Assembly: GCA_021234155.1 (NCBI GenBank)
Contig: JAJEKV010000006.1
Location: 25,444,337 to 25,508,336 of the forward strand
Origin: Isoetes taiwanensis
Lineage: Eukaryota; Streptophyta; Lycopodiopsida; Isoetales; Isoetaceae
Length of the DNA stretch: 64,000 nucleotides
Direction: 5' to 3'
This document shows positions 44,715 through 56,749 of this stretch, in pieces (position 1 is the stretch's first letter; each line of letters opens with the position of its first letter). The translations under genes were made by a program, and so were the position numbers. Under the pieces are notes generated by a model, which saw only the letters and a list, made by a program, of their open reading frames with translations, was not told the DNA's origin and did not search any database.

Positions 44715-46572
44715 CTTTTGGAGAGTCTTAAATATCAGTGGTATCCCGAGTAAGTGTATGTTATAGCACACGGTGTTTTTGTGGACAAAGCACAACTCAT
44801 ATTATCTAGACTAGTAGTTTTTATAAAAAGATGTCTAATGTCTAATACACAGATGGCTTTTGGTGAGTCGAAGTAGAAGCGATGCTTGTTTAAAAGAGGT
44901 ATAACTTCGTAATGTTTGGGCAAAGGCTATTTCAATTACAGACCCAAATTATATCTGATAATGGCCTCCTCTCTTAACCTGTATAAAGTTGCAATAAGTT
45001 TCCTAAAATAGCTGCTTGCTTCTAATCCACAAATCTAATTAGCCTCTGTCACGTTAGTGAATGTGTCAAGGCAAAGGCGATTTTGCCTTGCTCAAATCTT
45101 GGCTCGCCCTAATGGGCTCGCTAGTCTCTTACCAGGCTCTGTACATAATAATTTCAATAAAAAAAACTATTTACTTTTTGTAGCCCGCACAACATGTAAC
45201 TGGGTGATTGTGATATCTCTTTGTGCCAAATGTGTGCTACTAGAATTCACTACATGCTATTGTAAGAACTCATATATCCCTCCCTCATGGTGGTATCTAT
45301 ATGGATGGCCTTTTCAACTTGGGAATGGTTCACAACCTTGATGAATAGCGGCACCAAGAAGTTGCGTGATTATTAGGGATAATGGAAGTCATGCATCTGG
45401 TCAGATGCATGGCACCAATACGCCACCAAGTTGGCCACACCTTCAGACTCCAAAAGCTCGATACCCAAAGTGGCTTCACGTGGTGGGGAACAGGAACAAG
45501 TGGGTCAACTATCAACCTCCATCTAGACTGTGCTAGCAATATCGAACTCGTCATAGTGGATCTCTGATCCCTCCAAACATGCTTTTGGATCTTACTGTCA
45601 ACTCTCAGTGTATCTATCTCTAGACAAATCCCATATCGTCCTACTCTGGACACATCTCTCCCGTGAGGTCTTCATACATGTTGGTGAGTTGTCTATATGA
45701 GAATGTACTTTCTTCGAGTAAAGTGTCTTTGAGGGGTTGTTTGTTGATTTCTTATATAGAAGAATTTAATATGGTTTTTAGAAGCAACAGTACTTATGCA
45801 TCTTCGATCTTGCTGCATATTCTGTCTCATTAACAACCTTATCATCTTTATAGGGATCTACAACTATATGCTTTTGTCTCCTACCTAATTCATAGTTCTT
45901 GTAACAAGAAGAGGAAAAGTCCACTTGATGGTAGACTCTTACTTAATACCCTATGATGGGACAAATAACATTATAATAAGAAACCTAAAGAGTGCTTTAT
46001 CTAAGAAATTCATATAGTTAAATAGTACTTTGCAAATGCAAGATTCCAAAAAGAAAACAAGAAGAATATTTCCATTTAATCTTGTCAACTGTCAAGTCAA
46101 TTATGTATAAAGAAACTCTCGTGAAGAGGCCATTTGCATGATGCTCGCGATTGTAAGAACTACTTTGGTCAATTTGCCTTTTTAAGTGAACATGAGCAAC
46201 ATGAGAATTCTAGTTATAGACTCACATGAACACAAGGAAATTGGTGCTTGTCATTCATCACTACAACAGTCTACATATATTAATGGAGAAAAAAAAATTC
46301 AGCAGGGGTAGGCAAAACATAGCCAACATTATCGAACACGCTCCTTCCCCCTAACGATCAAAATAAACATGTACTATGAAGTGGAGCCATTATAGGAAGG
46401 CAATGCTCCTTTTGGAATACAACATGAAAATTTATAAAAGGAAATCATAGAGACAAGCTAGCAAAGGTTTATCATTAGGATGGAAAAACCTCGCTTTCAA
46501 GTTTTTTATGAAAAACATAATGACAAATCATCATGGCCTCGAGATGTAAGTCTGGACCATCGAAATCTAGTA
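44715..46572. other. No recognisable gene
   Basis: AT-rich, with scattered short open stretches in both directions and no supported domain or repeat. Confidence 0.5.
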
Positions 46573-47163
46573 AGCCAACATACGAAAAAGAGAGCAATCG
46601 TGTCCAGAAGGACCTAAAACTAAAACATATAATCTTACAAAACACGTGTAAAATCTTAGGTATAAAATTCAAAATAAAAGATACTAGTAACGTGTGCCCG
46701 GGCATGTCGGGCATTAGTCATGGACGTGTGGAATGTATGTAATAGAATTCGTAGATGGAAGTTTTTTGCATAATTATGCTATATTGAGATTGAGTCAATC
46801 AAGTGCATCCATTCCAACATTGATTGCCACATCTTAGCAATCGTCTACCCATGTAACAACCTCCTAATGTTGAAAGCCACCCTTAACATAGCTGCTCAAT
46901 GCCAAATAACTATATCGTCATACTAAATGTTTAGAAGTAAGAAACATCTACTTGATGTCATGTTTGAAATAATTGGTGCATCTAGGAAGACTAAGAGTGC
47001 ATCGGGAACATACATTGGCCAACATACGAAAAAGAGAGCAATCGTGTCCATTCCCGATTCACACATATTACAAGGTTGCCCAAAGAAGGACCTAAAACTA
47101 AAACATATAATCTTACAAAACACGTGTAAAATCTTAGGTATAAAATTCAAAATAAAAGATATA
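46573..47163. repeat. Two copies of a short dispersed repeat
   Basis: 46573-46683 and 47017-47160 share CCAACATACGAAAAAGAGAG, CCTAAAACTAAAACATATAA and AAACACGTGTAAAATCTTAG. The first copy ends in ACTAGT followed by a hairpin (46695-46713). Confidence 0.88.
46695..46713. repeat. TGCCCG hairpin repeat, copy 1
   Basis: TGCCCGGGCATGTCGGGCA is a hairpin preceded by AACGTG. The same arrangement occurs at 63922-63940, so it marks an end of a dispersed repeat family. Confidence 0.75.
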
Positions 47164-48577
47164 TATCATCACTATTGACTTAGCAAAACTTCCATTTATA
47201 GAGGGGCTGGTCACATGAACTGCACGGCATATTAAACTTTTGGAATGGTTGGTTGCATGGGCCAGACGACATCAACCTCTTGAAATAGATAAGTCATGCA
47301 TTTTACGTGACAACGCTTGAAAAAGAGGGGTTTGTCATCATGGAGAGCAATTGTTATAAACAAATGACAACAGTAATATAGGGTGGATAAGCAAGGGGGT
47401 ATAAACAAGCTACTATGAGAAGACTCTGATAAACTAAAAATGAATGCCAAGCCAAGGAACACAGAACATCAATCGCTCAAAAATGTGGATGGAAGGATGG
47501 TGAATGTGGATGTTGTATACCGCTAGAGGCAATCAAAGGGATTCGTCAAAGAGGTGTAGAAACTGAGTGATTGAGAAATGAAGGTGCCAAAAGTATAAAA
47601 TGTACAAAGAGAGAAAACCAAAATTAAAGTTAGGGACACATGAGGCATGAGCATATATCTATAAAGTAAAGGAAGGGGGCAAGGAATTGATAAACATGTT
47701 GAACATCAAGCCCAACTGTGGTTGGCAATAAACTAGTGTGTTCGGCATCATATAGAATTAGCGATAAACATGTCAGTGATGGCATTTAGGTTTCAGCCCC
47801 GTTCGTTTGCACATAACGTTTGATTCCCATGTCAGATCTGAGTGATTCTGGACTTTTTGAAAAGCTCGTTGCATGCCCTTTCTGTTGATATATGATTTTT
47901 ATGGTGCCTAGACTCCTGACAGCTCCTTCCCTTTATTGGCAGTGTTAGGGTTTGGCTGCAATCTTCTTTTTGCCATAACTCCTGCATTTGGTGGCAATTT
48001 TAGGTGTGTTTGGGCTCGTTGGAAAGCTCGTGAGGTGCTATTTTAAGTGGTGTTTAAATCTATCAGAACTTACTCTTTTGTAGGGGACTGTTGGGCTCTG
48101 AAATCTCGGCCACTTTCAGTGAAGATGGCAAAAGCAACTCGTATCCCTTCCAAGCTCTCCTCTGGTAATCCTAATGGGGTACATGCTCTAGATTCTCCAA
48201 AGATTAGTGTTCGAGATGCCCACAAACTGGCTCGTGAAGGTGCACCTTCTTCTTCTAAGAGTTTGGTATCATCAGTGGTGGCAGTTGGATCAGAGGGGCA
48301 GGAGAGGCAGGCTTCTGTGCAGGATCTTAATCTCAATCAATGAATGAGATCGCGCTACGTGGCAGATCTGCCAGATAGACGATCAATATTGAAAGCAACA
48401 TGGACCGTAGAATCGTTAATCTCATCTCAACGGATGGTCTAGATGCACCCAAATATGTCAATCTCCACCATTCAATCTGGACCATCCACTGCATCTCAAC
48501 TGACGGTCTAGATCGCCCAAATATGTCAATCTCCACCAGGTAATCTGGGTCACCCATACTAATGTCTTTTGCAATCC
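47164..48577. other. Degenerate gypsy-like leader and short tandem repeats
   Basis: Around 47800-48110 the text TGGACTTTTTGAAAAGCTCG and GTTGGAAAGCTCGTGAGGTG resembles LTR or leader sequence of plant gypsy elements, followed by a 98-codon open stretch (48047-48343) that I cannot identify. At 48423-48470 and 48492-48538 a 47-bp unit (GGTCTAGAT, AAATATGTCAATCTCCACCA) is repeated. Confidence 0.4.
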
Positions 48578-48811
48578 TTATGATGGAGAAGAATCATTAA
48601 CTGTAAGAGATGCAAGTTGATCAGCAGAAGACACAATCTGTGCCATCCTCAGGACTTTCATTGCCTCACCAACTTTGGACTTCAACACTTCAAGGGACTC
48701 AAGCAAGTGCAATATTTCTGTTTGAGCCATCTCAAGAAGCATATTAGTAATCTTACCTGCATGATCATGTTCTATTTGATCTAAAAGTGGGTAAAATTGT
48801 TCACCAAGCAT
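48578..48811 (-). pseudogene. Poly(A)-binding protein C-terminal (MLLE/PABC) fragment
   Basis: The minus strand encodes 77 residues corresponding to the C-terminal peptide-binding domain of cytoplasmic poly(A)-binding protein: MLGEQFYPLLDQIEHDHAGK, ITNMLLEMAQTEILHLLES (with the MLLE motif) and LKSKVGEAMKVLRMAQ, then the typical plant ending SADQLASLTVNDSS and a stop. The four RNA-recognition motifs and the linker are absent upstream (to higher coordinates), and no splice acceptor is obvious before the MLGE start. It is therefore a captured or left-over last exon rather than a working gene, though the fragment itself is open. Confidence 0.9.
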
Positions 48812-49380
48812 TTGTAATTACACAAAAGCCTAGTATGAATAACCAGATAAAGATCTCTTTGATTAGAGCTCCACCAAAGATCTAGAATTTTCTACCAACA
48901 AAGATACTTAGCATACATATTGCATGCATATTGTATTCTACGTTGCTATGATAATGGAGACAAAAATGAAGGGAATGGTTAGCATGAGCAATGTGAAAAA
49001 GACCACTCAATTATGGGTAAAAACACACACTAAATAGGCAAAAGTAGGGTTCTTACCAAAACCACTTTAAAGCGAAAAAAGAACCACATATATATACAAG
49101 AAATTTAATACGTCCTACATCGCATTTTTCTAGTTTTTGCATGTTTTTATGGTGCAACTTCGGTCACGTCCTAGATTCTTAAAGATTCTTCTGATTTTCT
49201 ATATATATCTTTATAATTCTCTTCAGGTTCCTTTGTATTCTTCAAGGTTCTATTTAGCTTCTTCTAAATTCCTTTAGATTTCATGAAGATTCCTATGGAT
49301 TCAAAATCTATGAGATGTGAAGATTCCCTTCGATTTTATAAAGTTTTCTCGGATTTCCCCACATCTTACGAGATTCTCTT
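48812..49380. other. AT-rich, no recognisable gene
   Basis: No conserved coding beyond the MLLE fragment. The right end grades into the TTCTAGAA-rich tract. Confidence 0.45.
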
Positions 49381-49702
49381 GAATCTTCCTTGATTCTCTT
49401 ATATTCTAGAACTTTCTAGAATATTCTAGCATTTTCTAGAACAACTCAGAACTTTCTAGAACATTCTAGAGCTTTTAGAACATTCTATAACATTCTAGCA
49501 TTTCCTGGAAGGATTTCCCTTATATTTTCTTAGATTCTCCTAGATTTCCTTACATTCTAAAACTATTTAGAATGAGATGCTTATCCATAAGCATCTAGAA
49601 CATTCTAGAACTTTCCAAAGCATTCTATTTTACCTCTTTGCAACATTTCTGAATCTAAAACATTCAAGAATATTCTATTTTTACTCTTTACAACATCTCT
49701 AA

Positions 49703-50058
49703 TCCCATCGATCCGAGACATCGGATCGCCATTCTAGAATGGGACGAGCATGCATGTTTTGCATGCATGCGGGCGGCGCATGCCCATTCTGGTTGGGAGT
49801 TCGCTATTTTAGGCACGATTCTGCATCAACATCTCATCGGCGCTTCCTGAATCCTCTTCTCTCTCAGTATTACCTTATTCTCTTTGATTTGTTTCCCAGG
49901 CAGGGGAGGGGCTTCTCCCTGCTTGGTTTGGCCAATTTGGCGTTTCTTTCTTGTTGTCCTTTTCCTTTTTTAGCCTTCCCCCGGACCTTCGTCCTCGATC
50001 CTAGTTTGTAAGGAAGTCCTTTGGTATTCTGGACGGTTTGTTGGTTTCATCGCGAGTC
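49703..50058 (+). repeat. Dyad-headed unit, copy 1
   Basis: Starts CCCATCGATCCGAGACATCG and contains the perfect dyad CGATCCGA-GACA-TCGGATCG, the palindrome CATTCTAGAATG, and GCATGCATG...CATGCATGC. It ends near GCGAGTCCCATTCTAGAAT. Its first 175 bp are repeated at 50068-50250. Confidence 0.85.
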
Positions 50059-50067
50059 CCATTCTAG

Positions 50068-51090
50068 AATCCCATCGATCCGAAACATCGGATCGCCATT
50101 CTAGAATGGGGCGAGCATGCATATTTTGCATGCATCGCGGGCGGGCATGCCCATTCTAGTTGGGAGTTCACTATTTTTGGCGCGATTCTGCATCAACATC
50201 TCATCGGCGCTTCCTCTTCTCTCTCAGCAGTACCTTATTCTCTTTGAACCCACCCTCCTCCCCTTCTTTGTTTTGTATTTTTTATCGCGTGGCGCGGCGT
50301 AATCAACCCTCCACTCAGGAGGTTTGTTTTTCTTGTTGTTTTGTTGGTGATGTGCAGGTACAGGTTAGCGAGCGGCATCTGTTTCGGCTTTTCCATTCGT
50401 GGGTTTTGGGAGCGATTTTTATGCCTTGTGTTTGTCCAAGCCCCTTGCCGAAGGCTTATCACTAGGGTTTTTCCTCGAAAACCGAAGGGCGAGGTTTTTT
50501 AATCCGGGTGATAAGCTTTCGGCGGATACACTAGCCCAATCTCTATTAGCATTGTATTTTGTTGGGGTCCAAATGATATAATTGGATTTTCCCTTTATTT
50601 TTTGGGGGTAGTTCGCATGTGTGCGGCTACCCATTAGACTTGCTTCTCATTCATCTCAGCAAATGGTGGATAGTGGGTAGCCGCACACATGCGAACTACC
50701 CATAAAAAATAAAGGGAAAATCCAATTATATCATTTGGACCCCAACAAAAATACAATGCTAATAGAGACCGGGTTAATGTACCGCCGAAAGCTTATCACC
50801 GTGATTAAAAACCCGCCTCTTTCGGTTTTCGGCTAGTGATAAGCCTTCGACAAGGGGCTTGGACAAACGAAGGCATAAAAAACCCCCAAACCCACGCAAA
50901 AAAGTCGAAAACAGATGCCGCCGCTTAACCCCAACATCACCAACAAAACAACAAGACAAAACAAACCTCCTGAGTGGAGGGGTTGACACGCCACTGCAAG
51001 CCACACATAAAAATACAATAACAAAGAAGGGGGGAGGGTGGGTTCAAAGAGAATAAGGCGGTTTGTTGGTTTCATGCGAGTCCCATTCTA
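50068..51090 (+). repeat. Dyad-headed unit, copy 2, containing a foldback
   Basis: Starts with the same dyad (one spacer change) and ends at the same CGGTTTGTTGGTTTCAT...GCGAGTCCCATTCTAGAAT boundary as copy 1 (51057-51090 versus 50034-50067). The middle is a large inverted repeat. Confidence 0.85.
50233..51058. repeat. Large foldback: 390-400-bp arms, 40-bp loop
   Basis: The left arm (50233-50633, from CCTTATTCTCTTTGAACCCA to TGCGGCTACCCA) and the right arm (50674-51058, from TGGGTAGCCGCA to TGGGTTCAAAGAGAATAAGG) are inverted copies with few mismatches and indels; the loop is 50634-50673. A transcript would form a very long hairpin suited to small-RNA production. Confidence 0.95.
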
Positions 51091-52620
51091 GAATTCTGGT
51101 CTAATGAAGTTCCTACTTTTAGATTGAGCTGCTTACACAGGAACATCTAGAACATTCTACTTTTACTTTTTGCAAATTTTATAAAAAAATCTATTTTTAG
51201 ACTAATGTGCTTACTAGTGAGCATGTAAAGTATTCTAAAAATTCTGTTCTGTCCCTTTTCAAAGTTTCAAAAAAAAATCTCTGTTTTTAGACTGAGGTGC
51301 TTACCCATAAGCGTTTGGAATACTACAACATTCCAAAATATTTTATTAATGGTTTTTTGCAATATTTATGATAAACCTTCTACTTTTAGATTGAGGTGCT
51401 TACCCATACACATCTAGAACATTAGAGAACTTTCTAAAGTTATCTAAAATATTACAGAACATTTTATTTTGACTTTCACGAATTTTCAAAATAAAAAAAG
51501 TTTCTAATTTTAGGTGCTTACCCACAACTATTTACAACATTCTAGAACAATAAAAAATATTTCAGAACTTTCTCGAACAATCTAGAGCTTTTTAGAACAT
51601 TCCAGAACGCCCCAGTTAAAAAAACTTTATATTTCAGATTGAGATGCTTATCCATGAGCATCTAGAACATTCTAAAATATTGTAGAACTTTCTATAACAA
51701 TCTAGAACACGTCGCAAGTTACTTAATATGTCATGTGGCACAAGTTCCTGCAAGTTTGGACCGAGATCAAGATTTTCATTAAAACTTCTCCTAGGTTTTC
51801 AAAGCTTTTATGGAGATTACGTTAAATCTCTTTAGATTTCTGTTGATTCTATGAGATTCTCTACGATTCCTTTGGGCTCTATAAGATTTTATCAAGATTC
51901 GCTTAGATTCTTTTAGATTCCCTTAGACTCCCTTAGATTTTATGGCGTTACCCTAGATTCCCTTATATTATATGAAATTCAAATAGATTCTATGAGGATT
52001 CATCTAAATACTGTAAGAGTTCATCAAGATTCCCTTAGGTTCCTATAGATTTAATGAAGACTCCCTTAGTTTCTCGTAGATTTTAGGAGATTCCCTTAGA
52101 CTTATGAATATTTTCTTAGATTCCCTTACATTTTAGGAGATTTTCTTATATTCCTTTAGATTCTCCTATACTCCTTTACATTCTAGAATATTCTAGGACT
52201 TTTATGAACATTCTGAAACTTTCAGAACATCCTAGAACTTTTTGAAAGTACTTCTTGAGATTCCTTTATAATCCCTTACATTCTCGTAGATTCCCTTATA
52301 TTCTAGAACTTTCTAGAACTTACTAGAACAATGAGGAACTTTCTAGAAGAATTCCCTTAGAGAACATTTTAGAACTCTCTATAACATTCTGAAACTTTCT
52401 AGAAGTATTACCTTAGAATCCCTCTAGATTCTCTTATATTGTAAAACTTTTTAGAATTTTCTAGGATATTATAGAACTTTCTAGAGCATTCTAGAACTAT
52501 ATAGAAGATTCTAGAAATTTTGAGAGCTTTCTAAAACTATCAAGAACATTACACTCGATTTTATCCTAATTAAGTTATTGCCCTTAAGTATATTTAAAAC
52601 ATAAATATTTTAATGAATTA

Positions 52621-52713
52621 ATGCTTGGTCTAATGGTTAGAATGGGGGGTTCGGGGGGCAATGATCAAGGTTCAAATCCTCCAAACAACATAAAAAATTT
52701 AGGGACCAAGCAT
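52621..52713 (+). repeat. tRNA-like sequence, probable SINE head
   Basis: TGGTCTAATGGTTAGAAT resembles a pol III A box and GGTTCAAATCC (52669-52679) an excellent B box, at tRNA-like spacing. The sequence is closed by the inverted repeat ATGCTTGGTC / GACCAAGCAT (52621-52630 and 52704-52713). The region between the boxes does not fold as a normal tRNA anticodon arm, so a tRNA-derived SINE is likelier than a functional tRNA. Confidence 0.55.
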
Positions 52714-55052
52714 TCAACGTGAGCCATAGGATCTTAGACTTGATCAAGGGTCGAGATCGTGCCACATATAAAAAATCTAAAGAAACATGAGCCGTAGGAT
52801 CTTGAATCGACAATCAGGATCAAGAACAACTTGGACTATAGGATCTATTACATATATGATGATTTCCAGAGTCATGTGCATCGTAGGATATGTCTCAAAG
52901 CAACGTGTTCAAGATCAATTAGAACTTGCACATTCAATAAACTATTAAACCTAGCCAGAGGAAGATACTGTATAGGAACTTAACAGATAAATAATAGAAC
53001 TCATTTATAAGTTTTGGCAATAGTCTATTAAGGTCTCAGTAATAAAACAGAACATCAGTTATCATAGAAGTCACCTATGCCTGTTGATGAGGCATTGTTA
53101 ACGGCTAATGTGGCAAAACTGCTCCTATACCCTGCCTTCTAGATCGCTAACCAGACCAAACCATGTAATAATTCTGATGATGGGTGCTGTCTGACCACAT
53201 GCCTGATTTTACCTGTTGTTGATAACCATATCCAACTGCCTACAAAAATAAACAAAATCTTTAAATGGTCAAGGTTGTTTGAATTTTAAGTGTCTAATAG
53301 TACTAGACTAAGTAGGATAAGAGAAGTCATCTTGATACTGGGTGTCTGAATGTCCCTACTAAGGCGTTTTCAAAAGAATGCAATATGCATTCGAGTGCAG
53401 TATTCTCAAATGACAAATTTTAAACCATGAAGCAATGCTTTCAGATGGCAAGCAGGGCACTATAAACCCACTTCCAAGAAAACCAACTAAGAAAGAAAGA
53501 ATGGCCCTTGCCACGCCAAAAGACATCACTTGAAGACCTAGCTATAGCTAGTTATAAGATCGGTAAAGATGTGAAACCAACGTCATCAATTTGTTAAATA
53601 CAAAATGTTTAAGTTCTAAGGTTCTAATCTTGAGATTGCTTGAAGTAGAAACACCTCCTGACTTCAACCTCGTTGTCATCTTTCCAACAACATGCAATTG
53701 CAAACCATCATTCCGCATAAAAATATGTCACGCCTTTGCTCCAACTATCCATCACTAGCATGCCAAAAGTAGGCAGGCATGGGAACCCACCATCAATATT
53801 TTCCAAAGAAACCCCATAGGATTTGAATTCGTGCAGATGGGGACATCGGGAAAGGCCTCTAGCATTCCCAAGCAAGGACTGCAAATTTGTTTAGAACTTA
53901 GAGTAGAATGAACCTGCAATTTCAACATATATATTCTCAATCAACATTGAATTTTGAAGATTGTGCATCTCGAAAAAACTAATGCTGACTTCTAGCAAAG
54001 GCTGCATAATTTATGTTGATATATAGGACAACAATGTTGGCAAAACCTGCTAGAGTAACACCAGAGAATTAGGTGTACTAATACAGGTCCAGCTCGAGCA
54101 AGCATCTTGCAGATTCGAGCAGGTACAGAAGAGCAGGTACCTAATATTGGGAGCTTAAGTAATTTTTTTATCAAAAGTAAAAGAAGATGACAAGGCAATG
54201 TTTTGAACAAATGGAAAACAAATGAACGAGATGATGTGCAACCCAATCATGCTCTATCAAGACTTCAGCTATCCGTTGAAGCTTAAAATTAGCATTTTAT
54301 TTTACCTTTGCATGATAGCAGTGGGCAAACATCAAAAGATCTCAGAATGGCCTTTATGGCACACCAAAAGATCCGAAGCTCACTGCTTGAAGATCGAACA
54401 CAACATGGAGGGCGGAATGCTCGAAGACCAATTTTCATTGGAATTTCTATTTTCCTCCATTGTAGGATTATAAAATAAGAAATTCAAGGATAGAGATTAC
54501 CCCACGTCATATTTTGCATGATGTGGTAGACACGTGGATAGGCTAGAATTGCAAGAATTGTTATGGGGGGGTTAGGCAAACCTGTTATTAGAAAAAATAA
54601 ATAAAAAATAAAATAAAAGAGAGAGCAATTTTGTGATGCACATGATCCGTCATGGAAAATTGAATGAGTCTAAGTGAACCCATGTTTATCATTAAAATTT
54701 CATTAAACGGAAGTAATAATAAGCTACATGATGACATTTGCCTGCATCCATAACATAGCATTATATTGCATTATTTTTTTTTATTTTTTGATGAACATGG
54801 ACCTTTATCTTAGAAGAACACAAACAGTACATGGGGACTCAAAACCCAGTGGAGAAAATGTCCATTAAAGGAAAGTTATCACCACATACATAACACAGAA
54901 AAGGAGAAAATAAATATTGCCAACAGCACAACTGACTATGAATAAGTATGAATCTGAAGATACTGCTGCCAAATGATACACTTGACATCATCTTTTAAGG
55001 AAGAGCACATGTAAGCTTTCATAATAGGATTACGAACATAGGATTACGAGCA
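52714..55052. other. No recognisable gene
   Basis: The motif GAGCCNTAGGATCTT recurs just after the SINE head (52730-52810). The remainder is AT-rich without supported features; a cluster of T at 54773-54790 is a simple repeat. Confidence 0.5.
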
Positions 55053-56140
55053 TCACTGAGCACTTGAGTACCTGGAAAGTCCTATCCTTTGAATGAAGAG
55101 ATTCCGTCTCTTCCAGATGGACCATGTGCTCCGGACAAATGCCAAATGAAAAGCCCTCTTTTTCAATTTGTCCCAAGAACTGGGATAGACTAACAATAGG
55201 ATTTGTTGACTAATCAAACTGCAATGAAAAACAGCCAAAAGCCACTGCCAAGCAGGCCGAACATGCTGACAGAAGAAGCAGTGCTCAATTGTCTCGTCCC
55301 TCTGCACATAGAGAGGGCAGATCATAGAGAAATCTAGATGAAATTTATGAACGACGGTATTTACCCGCACACATTTATGAATGATTTGCCACCATAAGAT
55401 GGACAGCTTAGGATGAAGCAATTTATCCCATACCCATCGCCAGACTGCTTTTCAATGAGGCCCAGGAATAACTAAAGCCCATTTAGACGTGGAGGCAGAA
55501 CTTCAGGCTGAAGCAAGACAATATACATCGAATGCATCAGTTTGACACTGCCATGAACCGCCCAAAGTAGGGGAGCCATGTCTTGTGAATCTGAAGGAAG
55601 AATAGAAGCTCTTTTTGCCAAATGACACAGTTTTGATGGAGGAGGAGAAACTTCAAACTAAACTCATTCCAAGTCAATAGCCTTGTCTCATTGTACACCA
55701 GCTGCTCGCCATCGACGTTGCATCAATGGATGAACAGAGGAGACCAATGGACAATCTACCTGGCCGTCACCTAAAAGGACCCACTAACAGTTATCTATAT
55801 GATCGGTATGGGCCATCAGATAAAACTGAAACAAAGTGCGCACTATCTTCCAAGTAGCTCGCAATCCCTTGAGGAAAGATGATGCATTAGGATGTGCAGG
55901 CAGTCGATGGAATAATACCCATGGAAGGATGGCTTAATGGATGGACAGCCAAAGGGAATGCACATCTGCAAAGAAAATGAGACACAGACCTGAGGAATTA
56001 TCAGCATTATTTAAGATCCCCCATATGGACACAGAAATCAGCACCTTGCTTTGGGGAAGAAAGTGAATCATGCCCCGCATGTTACAAAATTTAGCCAAGA
56101 TTCAGAAATCCAATAATCTATGATCGTTGGTTAATGCATA
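55053..56140 (-). mobile_element. Third LINE relic (C-terminal part)
   Basis: The frame 55421-55053 is a reverse-transcriptase-associated zinc-binding (zf-RVT) domain: LSILWWQIIHKCVRVNTVVH, CPLYVQRDETIEHCFFCQHV with the Cys/His ligands, then FHLAFVRSTWSIWKRRNLFI. Upstream (to 56140, minus) broken frames read post-RT LINE text such as LAVHPLSHP and PNASSFLKGLRATWKIV, the same region seen at 8110-8160 in the second LINE. RT itself is missing and many stops occur. Confidence 0.87.
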
Positions 56141-56184
56141 TAAATCATATTTCAACAAAAACTATACATAGCGCAACTCTAAAT

Positions 56185-56240
56185 GGTCTCGAACTCGTGA
56201 CACGACTATTCCAGTGCTAGTGTGTTACTACTAGACCAAA
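56185..56240 (-). repeat. tRNA-like A/B boxes, probable SINE head
   Basis: On the minus strand TTTGGTCTAGTAGTAACA (A-box-like, 56240-56223) is followed by GAGTTCGAGACC (B box, 56196-56185). It lies just beyond the LINE relic. No full tRNA fold is supported. Confidence 0.45.
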
Positions 56241-56426
56241 GGCAGAGGCACAATGAAATCTAGTATGTTAGATGGCTGGTTGTTGACTCATAAAGTATGT
56301 TCCATGCACATGTCGCATGCACATGTGACAATCGCATGCCCAAACACATGCTGCACTTGCATGCCAAAAAATGGGTGTTGGAACCAAGATCCACACAAAA
56401 ATATAAGCCTTCTTGCCCCACTCCCC

Positions 56427-56448
56427 AAAAAAAAAAAAAAAAAAAAAA
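56427..56448 (+). repeat. Poly(A) run
   Basis: About 22 consecutive A residues. It could be the tail of a retroposed sequence to its left, or a simple repeat. Confidence 0.8.
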
Positions 56449-56749
56449 GAAAGCAAAAATCAATTCCAGGCCCCCTTTCCCGGGGGCTGTCTTGATTCTA
56501 AATGGTCACATAAGTTAAAAATGTATCCATCTTTACATCCAAGTAATAATATTTGCTACTGCAATGTCTATGCAATTTTCTTATTTCTTTATGTTTGCAT
56601 TTCTTGGGACTTAAAAGTGGCAAAAATACAAAGGCAAATATGGAGTGGTAAATATCTAAAATGTGTCATGAACCTAAGACTAGAAAATACATGAGAGATA
56701 TGCGAGGAATACATTAGAAAACTGGATATACTTGATACAACAAAGCAGA

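Larger units (their letters stand above)
49381..52560. repeat. Degenerate TTCTAGAA / AGATTC-rich tract
   Basis: Outside the foldback, the tract consists of endlessly varied units such as ACATTCTAGAACTTTCTAGA and CCTTAGATTCCC. TTCTAGAA is a perfect palindrome and equals the TTCnnGAA core of heat-shock elements; it occurs singly and in phased runs near 49410-49470, 51660-51720, 52305-52350 and 52470-52520. Repeats of CTTACCCATAAGCATCTAGA type recur between 49580 and 51670. No coding sequence is visible. Confidence 0.8.
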
